A stretch of 64,000 nt of DNA, taken from NCBI RefSeq assembly GCF_016428595.1, contig NZ_JAELVQ010000001.1, forward strand, positions 310,001 to 374,000. The letters are read 5' to 3'. The translations under genes were made by a program, and so were the position numbers. A model generated the notes under the pieces. That model worked only from the letters and a program-made list of their open reading frames with translations, searched no databases and was not told the DNA's origin. This DNA is from Snuella sedimenti. GTDB lineage: Bacteria > Bacteroidota > Bacteroidia > Flavobacteriales > Flavobacteriaceae. Below are positions 44,600-54,768 of this stretch, piece after piece. How positions within the stretch are numbered: position 1 is the stretch's first letter; every line of letters begins with the position of its first letter.

Positions 44600-44995
44600 A
44601 TGAAAACAGTATCAGCAACCATAGGCACACAATTATACAAAACTGAAATACAAGCCAAAAACCACATTATCACTTCAGATGAACCTGAAACAGTTGGTGG
44701 TCAAAATTTAGGATTAACACCTACGGAATTACTAGAGTCTGCTTTAGCCTCCTGTTCTGCAATGACCATTCGTATGTATGCAAATAAAAAAGGGTGGGAT
44801 CTAAAACAAGTCATTATAAATGTAGGCTTTAAACGCAATATCACCACACAGACAGTTACCTTTAAAAAGGGAATAGAACTCATTGGGAATTTGGACAATG
44901 AACAACGGCATCGCCTCTTGGAGATGGGGGCTAATTGTCCTATTGAAAAAATGCTGAAGGGAACTATTAAAGTAGAATCTCATTTAAAACAATAA
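44600..44995 (+). CDS. OsmC-family protein
   Basis: This 131-residue OsmC/Ohr-fold protein has the two redox cysteines in SCSAMTIRMYAN (about residue 53) and GANCPIEKML (about residue 115). The GQNLGLTPTELLESALASC motif is typical of the OsmC subfamily lacking the peroxide-specific Ohr loop. Function is likely thiol peroxidase activity or stress protection. Its start codon is the end of element A copy 5. The TMEM175-like gene follows after 13 bases. Confidence 0.87.
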   Translation: MKTVSATIGTQLYKTEIQAKNHIITSDEPETVGGQNLGLTPTELLESALASCSAMTIRMYANKKGWDLKQVIINVGFKRNITTQTVTFKKGIELIGNLDNEQRHRLLEMGANCPIEKMLKGTIKVESHLKQ

Positions 44996-45008
44996 TAAAC
45001 ACAAACAC

Positions 45009-45599
45009 ATGAAAACAGGTAGATTAGAAGCCTTTAGTGATGGCGTGTTAGCCATAGTTATAACCATAATGGTATTAGAAATGAAGGCTCCTGAAGATAC
45101 AACTTTCAGGGGGTTACTTTCAGTTGTACCAATATTTATTAGTTATTTGTTGAGCTTTATTTATTTGGGCGTATACTGGAACAACCACCATCACCTAATG
45201 CAAGTTACCCAAAAAGTAAATGGCAAAATTCTTTGGGCCAATTTACACTTACTGTTTTGGCTATCGTTGATCCCTTTTACTACAAGCTGGATAGGAGAGC
45301 ACAATCACCATAACGAAGCCCTACCAGTGGCCACTTATGGCCTTGTATTGCTCATGTGTGCCATTGCTTACTTTATTTTAGAACGGGCACTGGTAATACA
45401 TCATGATGAAAATTATGCATTGACAAAATTGAGCACAAGAAGTATCAAGGATTATATATCCTTGGGAATATACATTGCAGCCATTCCTCTGGCTTATGTA
45501 AACACATGGTTATCCATAGGCTGTTATATCCTTGTAGCCTTGATTTGGATAATGCCAGAGAAACAGCTCGAAGAATTAATGGAGGAAATCGAAGAATAA
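45009..45599 (+). CDS. TMEM175-family (DUF1211) potassium channel-like protein
   Basis: This 196-residue protein has six predicted membrane helices. The first has the diagnostic FSDGVLAIVITIMVLEM motif. In related bacterial proteins four such chains form a potassium-conducting pore lined by hydrophobic residues. The HHHLMQ and NHHNEA segments lie in loops. It starts 13 bases after osmC and has no gene after it on this strand for 580 bases. Confidence 0.88.
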   Translation: MKTGRLEAFSDGVLAIVITIMVLEMKAPEDTTFRGLLSVVPIFISYLLSFIYLGVYWNNHHHLMQVTQKVNGKILWANLHLLFWLSLIPFTTSWIGEHNHHNEALPVATYGLVLLMCAIAYFILERALVIHHDENYALTKLSTRSIKDYISLGIYIAAIPLAYVNTWLSIGCYILVALIWIMPEKQLEELMEEIEE

Positions 45600-45956
45600 T
45601 TCAAGCACCCTGCCATATGGGATTTTGAAACATTAAGTGAGGTTATGGTATGTATCCCAAGACCATTAGTTACGAAATACCAGATATAAAAAAAGAAAAA
45701 GTTCGTTTTACCCTTTTTTAATGTCCATAGAATACTTGGCGAACTTATATTGAACTAAACCCTTCTACACTAAAAGCATAACCGTAGTTTAGCCTTTAAG
45801 CTAGACAACTACAATATTGTATATTATTCTCCAATGAATTCATAAATCTCCTATTTCACGGGAATAACAATTTCAACGAAAGCCCTGCCTTTTCAAGCGG
45901 GCAGACCAGACGTAGAGCGTCGAGGAATTCTTTCGATTAAAATAAATCGAGGATTA
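45600..45956. other. 357-base intergenic region
   Basis: It is AT-rich. A pair TTCGATT and AATCGA at 45933-45949 forms a short hairpin right before element C, beside GAATTCTTTCGATTAAAAT that resembles a stretch near element B copy 2 (30511). Nothing else was recognised. Confidence 0.6.
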
Positions 45957-46119
45957 AGAGACTGTTTAAAATTCGTTTTTGAAATTTGTTATAGGTCATT
46001 TTTTTGCCAATTAAGGCTTTAAAACCGGAGTTTAGCAGCGCTAAATGAGGATTTTCATAACGAAAAGTGGTGAAAAAAGGGACATAACAAAACCAAAAGG
46101 TGAAATTTAAACAGTCTCT
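45957..46119. repeat. Element C copy 1 (TIR-bounded, 163 bp)
   Basis: Ends are perfect 14-bp inverted repeats AGAGACTGTTTAAA and TTTAAACAGTCTCT. The middle has a hairpin TTTAGC-AGC-GCTAAA followed by TGAGGATTTTC and ATAACGAAAAG. It is non-coding. A second copy with the same ends lies at 55405 in the opposite orientation; a cousin with different ends lies at 56865. It sits just upstream of the OmpA gene. Confidence 0.88.
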
Positions 46120-46183
46120 AAACATCTATAAATCTTTCTGGCTCGTAATTATTGTAAATCCAAAATTTATTATTACAATCATT

Positions 46184-47023
46184 ATGAAAAAAATTTCAAT
46201 CTTATTATTAGCAGTTTTAATTTTCTCTTGTGTTTCAAAGAAAAAATATGTTGCCCTTCAGCAAGAAAATGGCGAAATTAAAAGCGAACTAACAAAAACC
46301 AAGGTTGCTAAAGAAGACTTAGAGACCAAATTCGCTCAAATCCAAGCACGTGTCGATGAGTACAACTCAAAAATAACATCTTTAAAAGAAGATGTTGGCG
46401 CTCTTACGGAAGAAAACAACTCAAAAATTGACCTTACCGATAACGGTGCGGTCATTTCTAACAACGCTAAAATAAAAATGCGCGAAACTTTGGCTAATGT
46501 TGACCCCAACAAACTAAGTGAAGCAAAAACACTTAAAGATTCTATGAATCTGGCAGTCGCTTATAACTTAGAAAAAACCATGAACAACAGTAATATTAAT
46601 GAAGATGATGATATTGCTGTAAACATAAACGAAACAGTGGTTATGATCTCTATTTCGGACAAAATGCTTTTTAATAGCGGAAGCTACAGAGTAAGCTCTA
46701 AAGCCAATGCTATTTTACAAAAATTGGCTGATGTTATCAACTCAGAACCAAGCTTAGAAGTTATGGTTGAAGGCCATACCGACTCTAGGGGTATTAATAC
46801 CGAAAAAATAGCAGACAACTGGGATTTAAGTGTTTTAAGAGCCACCTCGGTTGTTAGAAAACTTCAAAACAAATTCAATGTAGCTCCTGAAAAAATGATT
46901 GCTGCAGGAAGAAGTAGCTACCAACCTCTTACCGAAAACAAAACAGCTGAACAAAGAGCAAGAAATAGAAGAACACGCATTGTAATTCTTCCTAACATTG
47001 ATAAGTTTTTCGCTTTAATGTAA
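46184..47023 (+). CDS. OmpA-family outer-membrane lipoprotein
   Basis: This 279-residue protein starts at the ATG at 46184 with a lipoprotein signal ending FSCVSK (Cys15). The GTG frame from 46100 lies in element C. A coiled coil (about residues 20-80) precedes an OmpA C-terminal peptidoglycan-binding domain. Motifs are LFNSGSYRVSSKANAIL, MVEGHTDSRGI and RNRRTRIVILPN. It tethers the outer membrane to the cell wall. The coiled-coil linker is common in Bacteroidota. Confidence 0.9.
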   Translation: MKKISILLLAVLIFSCVSKKKYVALQQENGEIKSELTKTKVAKEDLETKFAQIQARVDEYNSKITSLKEDVGALTEENNSKIDLTDNGAVISNNAKIKMRETLANVDPNKLSEAKTLKDSMNLAVAYNLEKTMNNSNINEDDDIAVNINETVVMISISDKMLFNSGSYRVSSKANAILQKLADVINSEPSLEVMVEGHTDSRGINTEKIADNWDLSVLRATSVVRKLQNKFNVAPEKMIAAGRSSYQPLTENKTAEQRARNRRTRIVILPNIDKFFALM

Positions 47024-47049
47024 ATCTCATACACTTACAGCAACAATAA

Positions 47050-47076
47050 AAAAGCACCTCTAAAAAAGGTGCTTTT
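47050..47076. terminator. bidirectional terminator between ompA-like and nrdA
   Basis: AAAAGCACCT and AGGTGCTTTT with a 7-base A-rich loop lie between the converging genes, with A-rich sequence on the left and TTTTCTATTA on the right. Confidence 0.85.
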
Positions 47077-47102
47077 CTATTATCTTAAATTGATACTTTC
47101 GG

Positions 47103-49586
47103 CTAAGACCCACACATCAAACAATCGTCACCTTCTGCAGCTTTTGCTTGAGCTATAAGCGCCTTCATTTCTTCGGCCGTCATTGGCTCCGCTTCGGGCA
47201 TAGCATTTTGCTGCGCAAATTTTGCAGCATTGTTAATGGCCAATTGCTTTTTGGTATTTTGAATAGCAACGTTCTGCTCACTAGCTATTGTTTCTTCAGC
47301 AACAGGTTTTGATTTTTTACTGTTATCTAAAGTAAATTTTATAGCATCAACAGCACTTTTGGTCCTTAAATAGTACATTCCTGTTTTTAGACCACTCTTC
47401 CAAGCATAGAAGTGCATGGATGTTAATTTAGCCATAGTCGCACCTTCCAAGAATAAGTTAAGCGATTGTGACTGATCTATAAAGTAACCTCTCTGACGGG
47501 ACATATCTATAATATCTTTCATGCTTAATTCCCAAACGGTCCTATAAAGCTCTTTTATATCTTGGGGAATCATATCAATACCTTGTATTGATCCGTTGGC
47601 TCTCATAATTTCCTGCTTTACACCTTCATTCCACAAGCCCAATTCAACCAAATCTTCCAATAAGTGCTTGTTAACCACTATAAACTCACCCGACAATACG
47701 CGACGTGTGTAGATATTAGAGGTATAAGGCTCGAAACATTCATTGTTTCCTAAAATTTGAGATGTTGAGGCCGTTGGCATTGGCGCTACTAACAAAGAGT
47801 TACGAACACCATGCTTTAACACTTGCTTACGCAGTTTATTCCAATCCCAGTTACCACTTAAATCTTCATCCTTTACCCCCCATAAATTATGCTGGAACTC
47901 ACCCTTACTCATTGGCGAACCTTTATAAGTTTGATATGGCCCATCGGCCTTAGCCTCTTCCATACTTGCTGTTACAGCTGCAAAATAAAGCGTCTCAAAA
48001 ATATCTTGATTGAGCTTTTTGGCTTCGTCGCTTGTAAAAGGCATACGTAACTGGATAAATGTGTCGGCTAAACCTTGCACGCCCAATCCAATAGGTCTGT
48101 GGCGCATATTTGAATTCTCTGCTTCTTTTACCGGATAAAAGTTTCTATCAATAACCCTGTTCAAGTTCTTGGTTACACGTTTGGTAATTCTAAACAGTTC
48201 TTTATGATCGAATGTTCCATTTTTAACAAACATAGGCAACGCTATGGAAGCCAAGTTACATACCGCTACTTCATCAGGCGATGTATATTCTAAAATTTCG
48301 GTACATAAATTTGAAGATCGGATGGTTCCTAAGTTTTGTTGATTTGATTTGCGATTAGCAGCATCTTTATACAACATATAAGGTGTCCCTGTTTCTATTT
48401 GAGATTCTAAAATTTTCTCCCAAAGTTCTCGTGCTTTAACTGTTTTACGCCCTTTTCCTTCAGCTTCATACTTTAAGTATAGGGTTTCGAACGCCTCACT
48501 ATGTACCTCATCAAGACCAGGACATTCGTTAGGGCACATTAAAGTCCATTGCCCATCTTCTTGAACACGTTTCATAAATAAATCAGAAATCCACATTGCA
48601 TAAAACAAATCGCGCGCCCGCATTTCTTCTTTACCGTGGTTCTTCTTTAAATCCAAGAAATCGAAAATATCGGCATGCCAAGTTTCCACATAAATCGCAA
48701 AACTTCCTTTACGTTTTCCTCCACCTTGATCCACATATCGCGCCGTATCATTAAATACTTTTAACATAGGTACGATACCATTACTGGTACCATTAGTTCC
48801 TGCAATATAACTTCCTGTTGCACGCACATTATGGATAGCCAGTCCAATGCCCCCTGCAGACTGCGAAATCTTAGCCGTTTGCTTTAAGGTATCATAAATA
48901 CCATCAATACTATCCTCTTTCATAGTTAACAGGAAACAAGATGACATTTGGGGTTTAGGTGTACCTGAATTAAACAATGTAGGTGTTGCATGCGTAAAGT
49001 ACTTTTTAGACATCAACTCATAGGTTTCGATAGCAGCATCCAGATCATCCATATGGATCCCTATAGACACACGCATAAGCATGTGTTGTGGTCGCTCTGC
49101 AATAGCACCGTTAATTTTTAATAAATACGAACGTTCTAAGGTTTTGAATCCAAAATAATCGTATCCAAAATCACGGTTGTATATAATAACAGAGTCCAGT
49201 CGTTCTTTATTCTTTTGAATTACGTCGTATACCTCGTCTGACAGTAACGGCGCCTGCTTACCTGTTCTAGGGTTCACGTATGTGTACAGGTCGTGCATTA
49301 CCTCACTAAAGGTTTTCTTTGTGTTTTTATGTAGGTTAGAAACCGAAATTCTTGCAGCTAGGCGAGCATAATCCGGATGGGTAGTCGTCATGGTTGCAGC
49401 AATCTCGGCAGCAAGATTATCAAGTTCACTCGTGGTTACGCCATCGTATAAGCCTTCAATTACACGCATTGCTACTTTTAACGGATCTACTAATTCATTT
49501 AGTCCGTAACATAACTTTCGCACCCTAGCGGTGATCTTATCGAACATAACCTGTTCTTTTCTGCCGTCTCTTTTTACTACATACAT
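47103..49586 (-). CDS. nrdA: class Ia ribonucleotide reductase, alpha subunit
   Basis: This 827-residue catalytic subunit converts ribonucleoside diphosphates to deoxyribonucleotides. The N-terminal ATP-cone ([20 protein letters not shown]) is present, so activity is expected to be allosterically switched. Active-site and radical-chain motifs include the NLCTEI cysteine, [25 protein letters not shown] and the C-terminal redox cysteines CLMCGS. It lies 245 bases downstream of nrdB on the same strand, in the order nrdB-nrdA. Confidence 0.96.
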   Translation of the reverse strand: MYVVKRDGRKEQVMFDKITARVRKLCYGLNELVDPLKVAMRVIEGLYDGVTTSELDNLAAEIAATMTTTHPDYARLAARISVSNLHKNTKKTFSEVMHDLYTYVNPRTGKQAPLLSDEVYDVIQKNKERLDSVIIYNRDFGYDYFGFKTLERSYLLKINGAIAERPQHMLMRVSIGIHMDDLDAAIETYELMSKKYFTHATPTLFNSGTPKPQMSSCFLLTMKEDSIDGIYDTLKQTAKISQSAGGIGLAIHNVRATGSYIAGTNGTSNGIVPMLKVFNDTARYVDQGGGKRKGSFAIYVETWHADIFDFLDLKKNHGKEEMRARDLFYAMWISDLFMKRVQEDGQWTLMCPNECPGLDEVHSEAFETLYLKYEAEGKGRKTVKARELWEKILESQIETGTPYMLYKDAANRKSNQQNLGTIRSSNLCTEILEYTSPDEVAVCNLASIALPMFVKNGTFDHKELFRITKRVTKNLNRVIDRNFYPVKEAENSNMRHRPIGLGVQGLADTFIQLRMPFTSDEAKKLNQDIFETLYFAAVTASMEEAKADGPYQTYKGSPMSKGEFQHNLWGVKDEDLSGNWDWNKLRKQVLKHGVRNSLLVAPMPTASTSQILGNNECFEPYTSNIYTRRVLSGEFIVVNKHLLEDLVELGLWNEGVKQEIMRANGSIQGIDMIPQDIKELYRTVWELSMKDIIDMSRQRGYFIDQSQSLNLFLEGATMAKLTSMHFYAWKSGLKTGMYYLRTKSAVDAIKFTLDNSKKSKPVAEETIASEQNVAIQNTKKQLAINNAAKFAQQNAMPEAEPMTAEEMKALIAQAKAAEGDDCLMCGS

Positions 49587-49830
49587 ACTCTTTAAGGTTT
49601 TTAGGTTTTCTGACTTCGTTCAGAAAAATGGTTAATTAGTCATTCCAAGTTTTAAATACTAATTTAAAATTAGTAAAACCTAGCTGTTATATTGAATTTA
49701 TAAACTAGAATGTTTCTTCCGATGTTTCAGACCAAATGAAGCATTTTTGCTTATTTTTTATAAAAGATTTTTAAATTATTTCCATTAAAATGGCGTAATC
49801 ATTCAATTGAATGATCATTAAAGAACTCAA

Positions 49831-50811
49831 TTAAAAATCGGCATCAAAGCTAAACTTATCTTCCTCTTCATCTTTATTGAGAACACCTGCTTTTTGATAC
49901 TCAGACACACGCTTTTCAAAGAAATTGGTTTTTCCTTGCAACGATATCATATCCATAAAATCAAATGGATTAGATGTGTTATATTCTTTCTCACATCCTA
50001 ATTCCTGCAAAAGCCTATCTGTCACAAATTCAAGATATTGCGACATCAACTTAGCATTCATTCCAATTAAACTTGCAGGTAAAGATTCTGTGATAAATTC
50101 CCTCTCAATATCCAAGGCATCAACAAGAATCTCTCTAATGCGATCTTTAGGCACTTTGTTTACTAAATGGTTATTATGAAGATGAACCGCAAAATCACAG
50201 TGAACCCCTTCATCCCTAGAAATCAATTCATTAGAAAACGTTAACCCTGGCATTAAACCACGCTTTTTAAGCCAGAAGATAGAACAAAATGCACCGGAAA
50301 AGAAAATACCTTCAACCGCTGCAAATGCGATTAAACGCTCAGCAAAACTAGGTGATTCTATCCACTTCAATGCCCAGTCTGCCTTTTTCTTAATAGCAGG
50401 GAAATTTTCAAGAGCATTGAACAATAAATCTTTTTCCTTTTCGTCTTTCACATAGGTATCTATTAACAAAGAATAGGTCTCACTATGAATATTCTCCATC
50501 ATTATTTGAAAACCATAAAAGAATTTGGCCTCGCTGTACTGAACCTCATTAACAAAATTTTCTGCTAAATTTTCATTTACAATACCATCACTCGCAGCGA
50601 AAAAAGCTAAAATGTGTTTTATAAAATAACGTTCGTCGTCATTTAATTTTGCTGTCCAATCTGTAAGGTCTTGATGTAAATCTATCTCTTCTGCTGTCCA
50701 AAAACTAGCTTCCGATTTTTTATACCATTCCCAAATATCATGATGCTGAATTGGAAAAATGACAAAACGATCTTTGTTCTCTTGTAAAATAGGCTCTACT
50801 GGCTGTGACAT
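49831..50811 (-). CDS. nrdB: class Ia ribonucleotide reductase, beta subunit
   Basis: This 326-residue ferritin-like protein carries the diiron-tyrosyl cofactor. Metal ligands lie in [31 protein letters not shown] and the helix [14 protein letters not shown]. An aromatic-rich [12 protein letters not shown] region precedes the acidic C-terminus FSFDADF that docks on the alpha subunit. The Tyr radical position and all helices look intact. A 244-base gap before nrdA holds no obvious gene or hairpin. Confidence 0.95.
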   Translation of the reverse strand: MSQPVEPILQENKDRFVIFPIQHHDIWEWYKKSEASFWTAEEIDLHQDLTDWTAKLNDDERYFIKHILAFFAASDGIVNENLAENFVNEVQYSEAKFFYGFQIMMENIHSETYSLLIDTYVKDEKEKDLLFNALENFPAIKKKADWALKWIESPSFAERLIAFAAVEGIFFSGAFCSIFWLKKRGLMPGLTFSNELISRDEGVHCDFAVHLHNNHLVNKVPKDRIREILVDALDIEREFITESLPASLIGMNAKLMSQYLEFVTDRLLQELGCEKEYNTSNPFDFMDMISLQGKTNFFEKRVSEYQKAGVLNKDEEEDKFSFDADF

Positions 50812-51106
50812 TGATTTTTAGTGATTTATATTTTTATGTTGAATGAAATTTTATATCGGTTTCAGGTTAACAAAGATTGAAAAAAGAGCTCAAAAAAGAA
50901 AGATATAGTTATAAACATTGTTAGAAAGTTTTTAACAAGCTCTTAATGTCTAAAAATCAAAAAGTTAACAATATTTTTTCGTAATTTACTGATTTTCAAA
51001 TAATTATTTTTTTGTTGTAACAAAAAAATTTCACAAAATGTAACACTTCATTACACTTTAAACAAAAAAAAACTTTATTTTATTAACCTAATAAAAAATG
51101 GGAAGA
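50812..51106. other. 295-base region upstream of nrdB
   Basis: It is very AT-rich. On the minus strand ATCTTTG near 50875 is a partial -7 box for nrdB. I looked for an NrdR box pair (acaCwAtATaTwgtgt) and saw no convincing one. No terminator is obvious for the converging gene at 51107. Confidence 0.5.
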
Positions 51107-51676
51107 TTAGCGTTTTCTTTCAGCCGCCACCTTCTCTAATTCACTATACCAATCGGCTCCAAATTTTCGAATCAAAGCTTCCTTTACAAACTTATAAACA
51201 GGCACCTGAAGCTCTTTTCCAAGAGTACAGGCATCATCACAAATTTGCCATTTATGATAATTAACGGCCGAAAATTCACTGTAGTCTTGGACACGCACTG
51301 GATAGAGATGACAGGATACTGGTTTTTTCCAGTTAATTTCCCCTTGATTATAAGCTTCTTCAATAGCGCATAGTGCCACATCATTTTCGTCAAATATAAC
51401 ATAGGCACAATCGGCTCCATTAATTAAAGGTGTTTCCAACTCACCTTCTTCAGAGGTTACAAACACACCCTGTTTTTCTATAGCGTCAATCCCTTCTTTG
51501 CGCAAAAAAGGCTTTACTTTTGGATAGATTTCTTCTAATATTTTTATTTCATCGGCTTCTAGCGGCGCTCCTGCATCACCATCAACACAGCAGGCTCCTT
51601 TACATGCTGAAAGATTACAAACAAAATCTTTATCAATAACATCTTCCGAAACAATGGTTTTTCCTAACTGAAACAT
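51107..51676 (-). CDS. DUF3109-family cysteine-rich protein
   Basis: The protein is 189 residues from the ATG at 51676; the frame from 51700 is rejected because the promoter box CAAAAATA lies at 51698-51705. Cysteines are CNLSACKGACCVDGDAG near the start, CAYVIFDENDVALCAIEE, SCHLYPVRV and ICDDACTLG. The pattern matches the YkgJ/DUF3109 group, which is predicted to bind zinc or iron-sulfur. Cellular role unknown. It diverges from marC. Confidence 0.85.
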   Translation of the reverse strand: MFQLGKTIVSEDVIDKDFVCNLSACKGACCVDGDAGAPLEADEIKILEEIYPKVKPFLRKEGIDAIEKQGVFVTSEEGELETPLINGADCAYVIFDENDVALCAIEEAYNQGEINWKKPVSCHLYPVRVQDYSEFSAVNYHKWQICDDACTLGKELQVPVYKFVKEALIRKFGADWYSELEKVAAERKR

Positions 51677-51697
51677 AAATACGATTATAATAAGCTG

Positions 51698-51758
51698 CAA
51701 AAATAGCTAAACTTTAGCGTTATTTAATTAAGATAATACTTTATAATCTATACTTTTG
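51698..51758. promoter_or_regulatory. divergent promoter boxes for the DUF3109 gene and marC
   Basis: CAAAAATA (51698-51705) is a perfect minus-strand TATTTTTG -7 box 21 bases from the DUF3109 ATG at 51676. TACTTTTG (51751-51758) is a perfect plus-strand box 22 bases before the marC ATG. The minus box decides the start of the DUF3109 gene. Confidence 0.7.
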
Positions 51759-51780
51759 CAAAAAATTAATACGTAAACCT

Positions 51781-52368
51781 ATGCATCTCAATTTAAAAGA
51801 AATATTCACAGCTTTTATGGTGCTTTTCGCAGTAATAGATATTATTGGAAGCATCCCAATCATTATTGATTTACGTAAAAAGGTGGGACATATTCAAAGC
51901 GAAAAAGCCTCTATAATAGCTGGCGTCATATTAATCGTGTTCTTGTTCTTAGGAAAAAGCATCCTAAACCTTATAGGCATTGACGTTAACTCCTTTGCTG
52001 TTGCGGGTTCTTTTATCTTATTCTTTATTGCCCTAGAAATGATTTTGGGTATTACACTTTACAAACAAGAGGAACACACATCTGTAACGGCTTCGGTATT
52101 CCCCTTAGCCTTCCCTCTTATTGCTGGACCAGGAAGCTTAACCACCCTCCTTTCCCTTAGGGCAGAGTTTAGAACCGAAAACATTATCGTTGCGGTTATA
52201 CTAAACGTTATCATTATATTTATTGTCCTTAAAACATCATCCAGAATAGAACGCTTTATTGGCCAAAACGGCATTAACATCATCCGTAAAGTATTTGGCG
52301 TTGTCTTACTAGCCATTGCCGTAAAGTTATTTGCACACAATATTAAAGCCTTATTTGAATTAACATAA
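51781..52368 (+). CDS. MarC-family membrane protein
   Basis: This 195-residue protein has six predicted helices and the MarC family pieces LFAVIDIIGSIPII, FPLAFPLIAGPGSLTTLLSL and a C-terminal helix FGVVLLAIAVKL. Family members lie in the inner membrane, and their function is unsettled; the name does not mean antibiotic resistance. The gene is followed by two small genes in the same direction with minimal gaps. Confidence 0.9.
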   Translation: MHLNLKEIFTAFMVLFAVIDIIGSIPIIIDLRKKVGHIQSEKASIIAGVILIVFLFLGKSILNLIGIDVNSFAVAGSFILFFIALEMILGITLYKQEEHTSVTASVFPLAFPLIAGPGSLTTLLSLRAEFRTENIIVAVILNVIIIFIVLKTSSRIERFIGQNGINIIRKVFGVVLLAIAVKLFAHNIKALFELT

Positions 52369-52375
52369 AGACATT

Positions 52376-52579
52376 ATGAGGATTTTTACGATCATACTCA
52401 GTTTCATAGCCATTGGACTTATTATTTTAAATGCTACCAAAATAGATTTAAGCCACCCTTTTGAAGGCGAAAGTATAATTGCCCTTATCACGATTGTTGC
52501 ATCACTTTGCGCAATTTCCCTAATGGCAATTCTAAGAATATCGAAACGTATTGAACAAAAAACAAAAGAGAAAAACTAA
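52376..52579 (+). CDS. small membrane protein, 67 residues
   Basis: Two predicted helices (about residues 3-18 and 32-52) and a basic tail. It starts seven bases after marC, and its TAA overlaps the ATG of the flavin oxidoreductase gene as TAATG. It is therefore in the middle of a three-gene operon. No family is recognised. Confidence 0.68.
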   Translation: MRIFTIILSFIAIGLIILNATKIDLSHPFEGESIIALITIVASLCAISLMAILRISKRIEQKTKEKN

Positions 52580-53184
52580 TGTTTGATGCTTTAATTATTG
52601 GTGGCGGTGCCGCCGGCATGTCTTGTGCCCTTGTATTAGGCTCGGCAAAAAATAAAGCTTTTGCCAAACAGAAGCGCATTGGTATAATCACCCATCAAAA
52701 AACGTCGCACTTGCAAACGGCGTTATTCAACAACGTTCTGGGTTTAACCCCTGGCACTACAGGGGCGTCTATTTTAAAAAGCGGCAAAAAACAACTAAAA
52801 GATTTATACCCTCATATTGAACAACTGGATAACGAAAAAGTTTTAGCACTATCAAAATCCAGTAATGGTTTTGAAATCACTACCAATAAAAACACTTACG
52901 TCTCTAGATTGATAGTTATTGCTGTTGGATACACCAATTTACTAACGATAAAAGGACTAGAAAAACACATAGAGCCACACCCAAGAGCCGCCATCGAAAA
53001 AGATCGCATCTGGCTAAAAAACACTAACCACATGATTGAGGAAAATCTCTATGTTGCAGGCACTTTGGCCGGCTGGCGCAGCCAGTTTGCTATTGCTTCG
53101 GGTAGTGGCGCACAAGTAGCGACCGACATTTTAACGCTTTGGAACGACGGAAAGCACACCAAGGTGCATGATAAGATTGACTAA
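52579..53184 (+). CDS. short FAD/NAD(P)-binding oxidoreductase
   Basis: This 201-residue protein has an N-terminal dinucleotide-binding GGGAAGMSCALVLG and a C-terminal thioredoxin-reductase-like segment LYVAGTLAGWRSQFAIASGSGAQVATDIL. Full thioredoxin reductases are about 310 residues; this one lacks the middle NAD(P)H domain and the redox CxxC pair. It looks like a short flavin oxidoreductase of the family found in Bacteroidota, with substrate unknown. Its ATG overlaps the stop of the upstream small gene. Confidence 0.8.
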   Translation: MFDALIIGGGAAGMSCALVLGSAKNKAFAKQKRIGIITHQKTSHLQTALFNNVLGLTPGTTGASILKSGKKQLKDLYPHIEQLDNEKVLALSKSSNGFEITTNKNTYVSRLIVIAVGYTNLLTIKGLEKHIEPHPRAAIEKDRIWLKNTNHMIEENLYVAGTLAGWRSQFAIASGSGAQVATDILTLWNDGKHTKVHDKID

Positions 53185-54768
53185 CTATTCATTTCCACTC
53201 AAGCCAATTACCTCTTCAATCATCATATCATTCTGATTGAAGACCTCTTCATAAGCGCCTTCTCCAAACAATTGATCGGCCAATGCCGCCTTAATATATT
53301 GTTTTACTTCGTTATGATATGCCACAAAGGTAATTTCGGTTTCGGTTCTTATATTTAAATAATCCTGGAAGGCAAATACCAAAGCGTCCTTCACCTCTAT
53401 GGTATCAATAAAATCTTGTCGAGAAACCCCCTCATAAGCCTTTCTATCCTTTTCCAGCTCCTCAAAAACAAAATAGCTTATCCTACCCCTTAGATACGTA
53501 AGGAGCTCACTATGCATAGCACTGTCTAAAGGCACAAATACATCGGGGATAATTCCGCCACCGCCATACACAATTTTACCTTCTGGGGTTTTGAACTTCA
53601 ACGAATCGGCCACCTCTATTTTTTCAGGATCTATAAGCTCACCACTTTTCAACCTGGTGTAATAATCGTCATAATAATCTTTATGACCATTTCTATAAGG
53701 ACGTTGTATCGAGCGACCTGTAGGCGTATAATATCGGGACACGGTTAAACGCACAGCACTGCCATCGCCAAGATCCATTTCACGTTGCACAAGTCCCTTA
53801 CCATACGAACGCCGACCAACAATAGTCCCTTTATCATTGTCTTGAAGTGCTCCCGCAACAATTTCACTTGCAGAGGCTGAGTTCTCATTAATCAATACAT
53901 AAACGTTGCCATCTTCAAAAGCCCCTCTTTTGGTTGCAAAGCTTTTCTCTACTTGCCCACGCTTGTTTTTAGTAAACAAAATGAGCTTGTCCTTTTCAAG
54001 AAACTCATCAGCAATTTGCTCGGCTACACCCAAAAACCCACCGGGATTATCCCTAAGGTCCAACACCAACTCGGTCGCTCCTAACTTTTGTAATTTAGAC
54101 AGGCCTTTCTTAAATTCTTTATAGGTAGATTCTGCAAACCTATTTATTTTTATGTAACCCAACTTTTCGGTAAGCATGTATACCGCATCAACACTTTTAA
54201 TGGGAATATGGGAACGTTTAACAGTAAAGCTCAAAAGCCCCGGCTCTCCTTTCCTATAGACTTTTAAATTTACCTTGCTGTTAATAGGCCCTTTAAGTTT
54301 CCTAACCATGTTTTCATCATTCAGGTGTTTCCCGTACAAGGTATCCGAATCGGCCATAATAATCCTATCGCCTCCCTTAATACCTGCTTTTTCACTAGGC
54401 CCTCCTTTAATTGCCCTAATAACAGCAATGGAGTCTTTATACGGATAAAAGCTCACGCCTATACCTACAAAGTCCCCTTTCATATTCTCGGCAACGCGTT
54501 CCATATCTTCTTTAGGAATGTATATGGAATGGGGATCCAAATTCTCCAAAATTCCATTAACGGTTACATCTACAATACTATCTGTATTTACTTCATCTAC
54601 ATATTCGTAGTCAATATAATCTATAAGCCTGTTAAGCTTATCTTTCTTACTATTTGTAGAAAACAGCCTGTCGGGCGCATCCGTAAAGTTTAATTTTCCG
54701 CCAACAAAGATTCCAGCCGCAATAGCAACGCCAATAATAAACGGAATATATTTCTTTTGAAATTGCAT
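53185..54768 (-). CDS. S41-family C-terminal processing protease
   Basis: This 527-residue periplasmic protease is membrane-anchored by an N-terminal helix (IPFIIGVAIAAGIFVGG). A PDZ domain (IAVIRAIKGGPSEKAGIKGGDRI) precedes the S41 catalytic domain. The nucleophile Ser lies in INENSASASEIVAGALQD and the Lys in GRRSYGKGLVQ. CtpA/Prc proteins trim proteins with hydrophobic C-termini. The ATG overlaps the stop of the dCMP deaminase gene (TAATG), so the two are translated together. Confidence 0.93.
   Translation of the reverse strand: MQFQKKYIPFIIGVAIAAGIFVGGKLNFTDAPDRLFSTNSKKDKLNRLIDYIDYEYVDEVNTDSIVDVTVNGILENLDPHSIYIPKEDMERVAENMKGDFVGIGVSFYPYKDSIAVIRAIKGGPSEKAGIKGGDRIIMADSDTLYGKHLNDENMVRKLKGPINSKVNLKVYRKGEPGLLSFTVKRSHIPIKSVDAVYMLTEKLGYIKINRFAESTYKEFKKGLSKLQKLGATELVLDLRDNPGGFLGVAEQIADEFLEKDKLILFTKNKRGQVEKSFATKRGAFEDGNVYVLINENSASASEIVAGALQDNDKGTIVGRRSYGKGLVQREMDLGDGSAVRLTVSRYYTPTGRSIQRPYRNGHKDYYDDYYTRLKSGELIDPEKIEVADSLKFKTPEGKIVYGGGGIIPDVFVPLDSAMHSELLTYLRGRISYFVFEELEKDRKAYEGVSRQDFIDTIEVKDALVFAFQDYLNIRTETEITFVAYHNEVKQYIKAALADQLFGEGAYEEVFNQNDMMIEEVIGLSGNE

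Noticed and set aside
46100-46183. GTG start for the OmpA lipoprotein at 46100
   Set aside because: The extension lies partly in element C copy 1; the ATG at 46184 begins a standard lipoprotein signal.
50812-51106. NrdR boxes upstream of nrdB
   Set aside because: No pair of sites fitting the NrdR consensus with proper spacing was seen.
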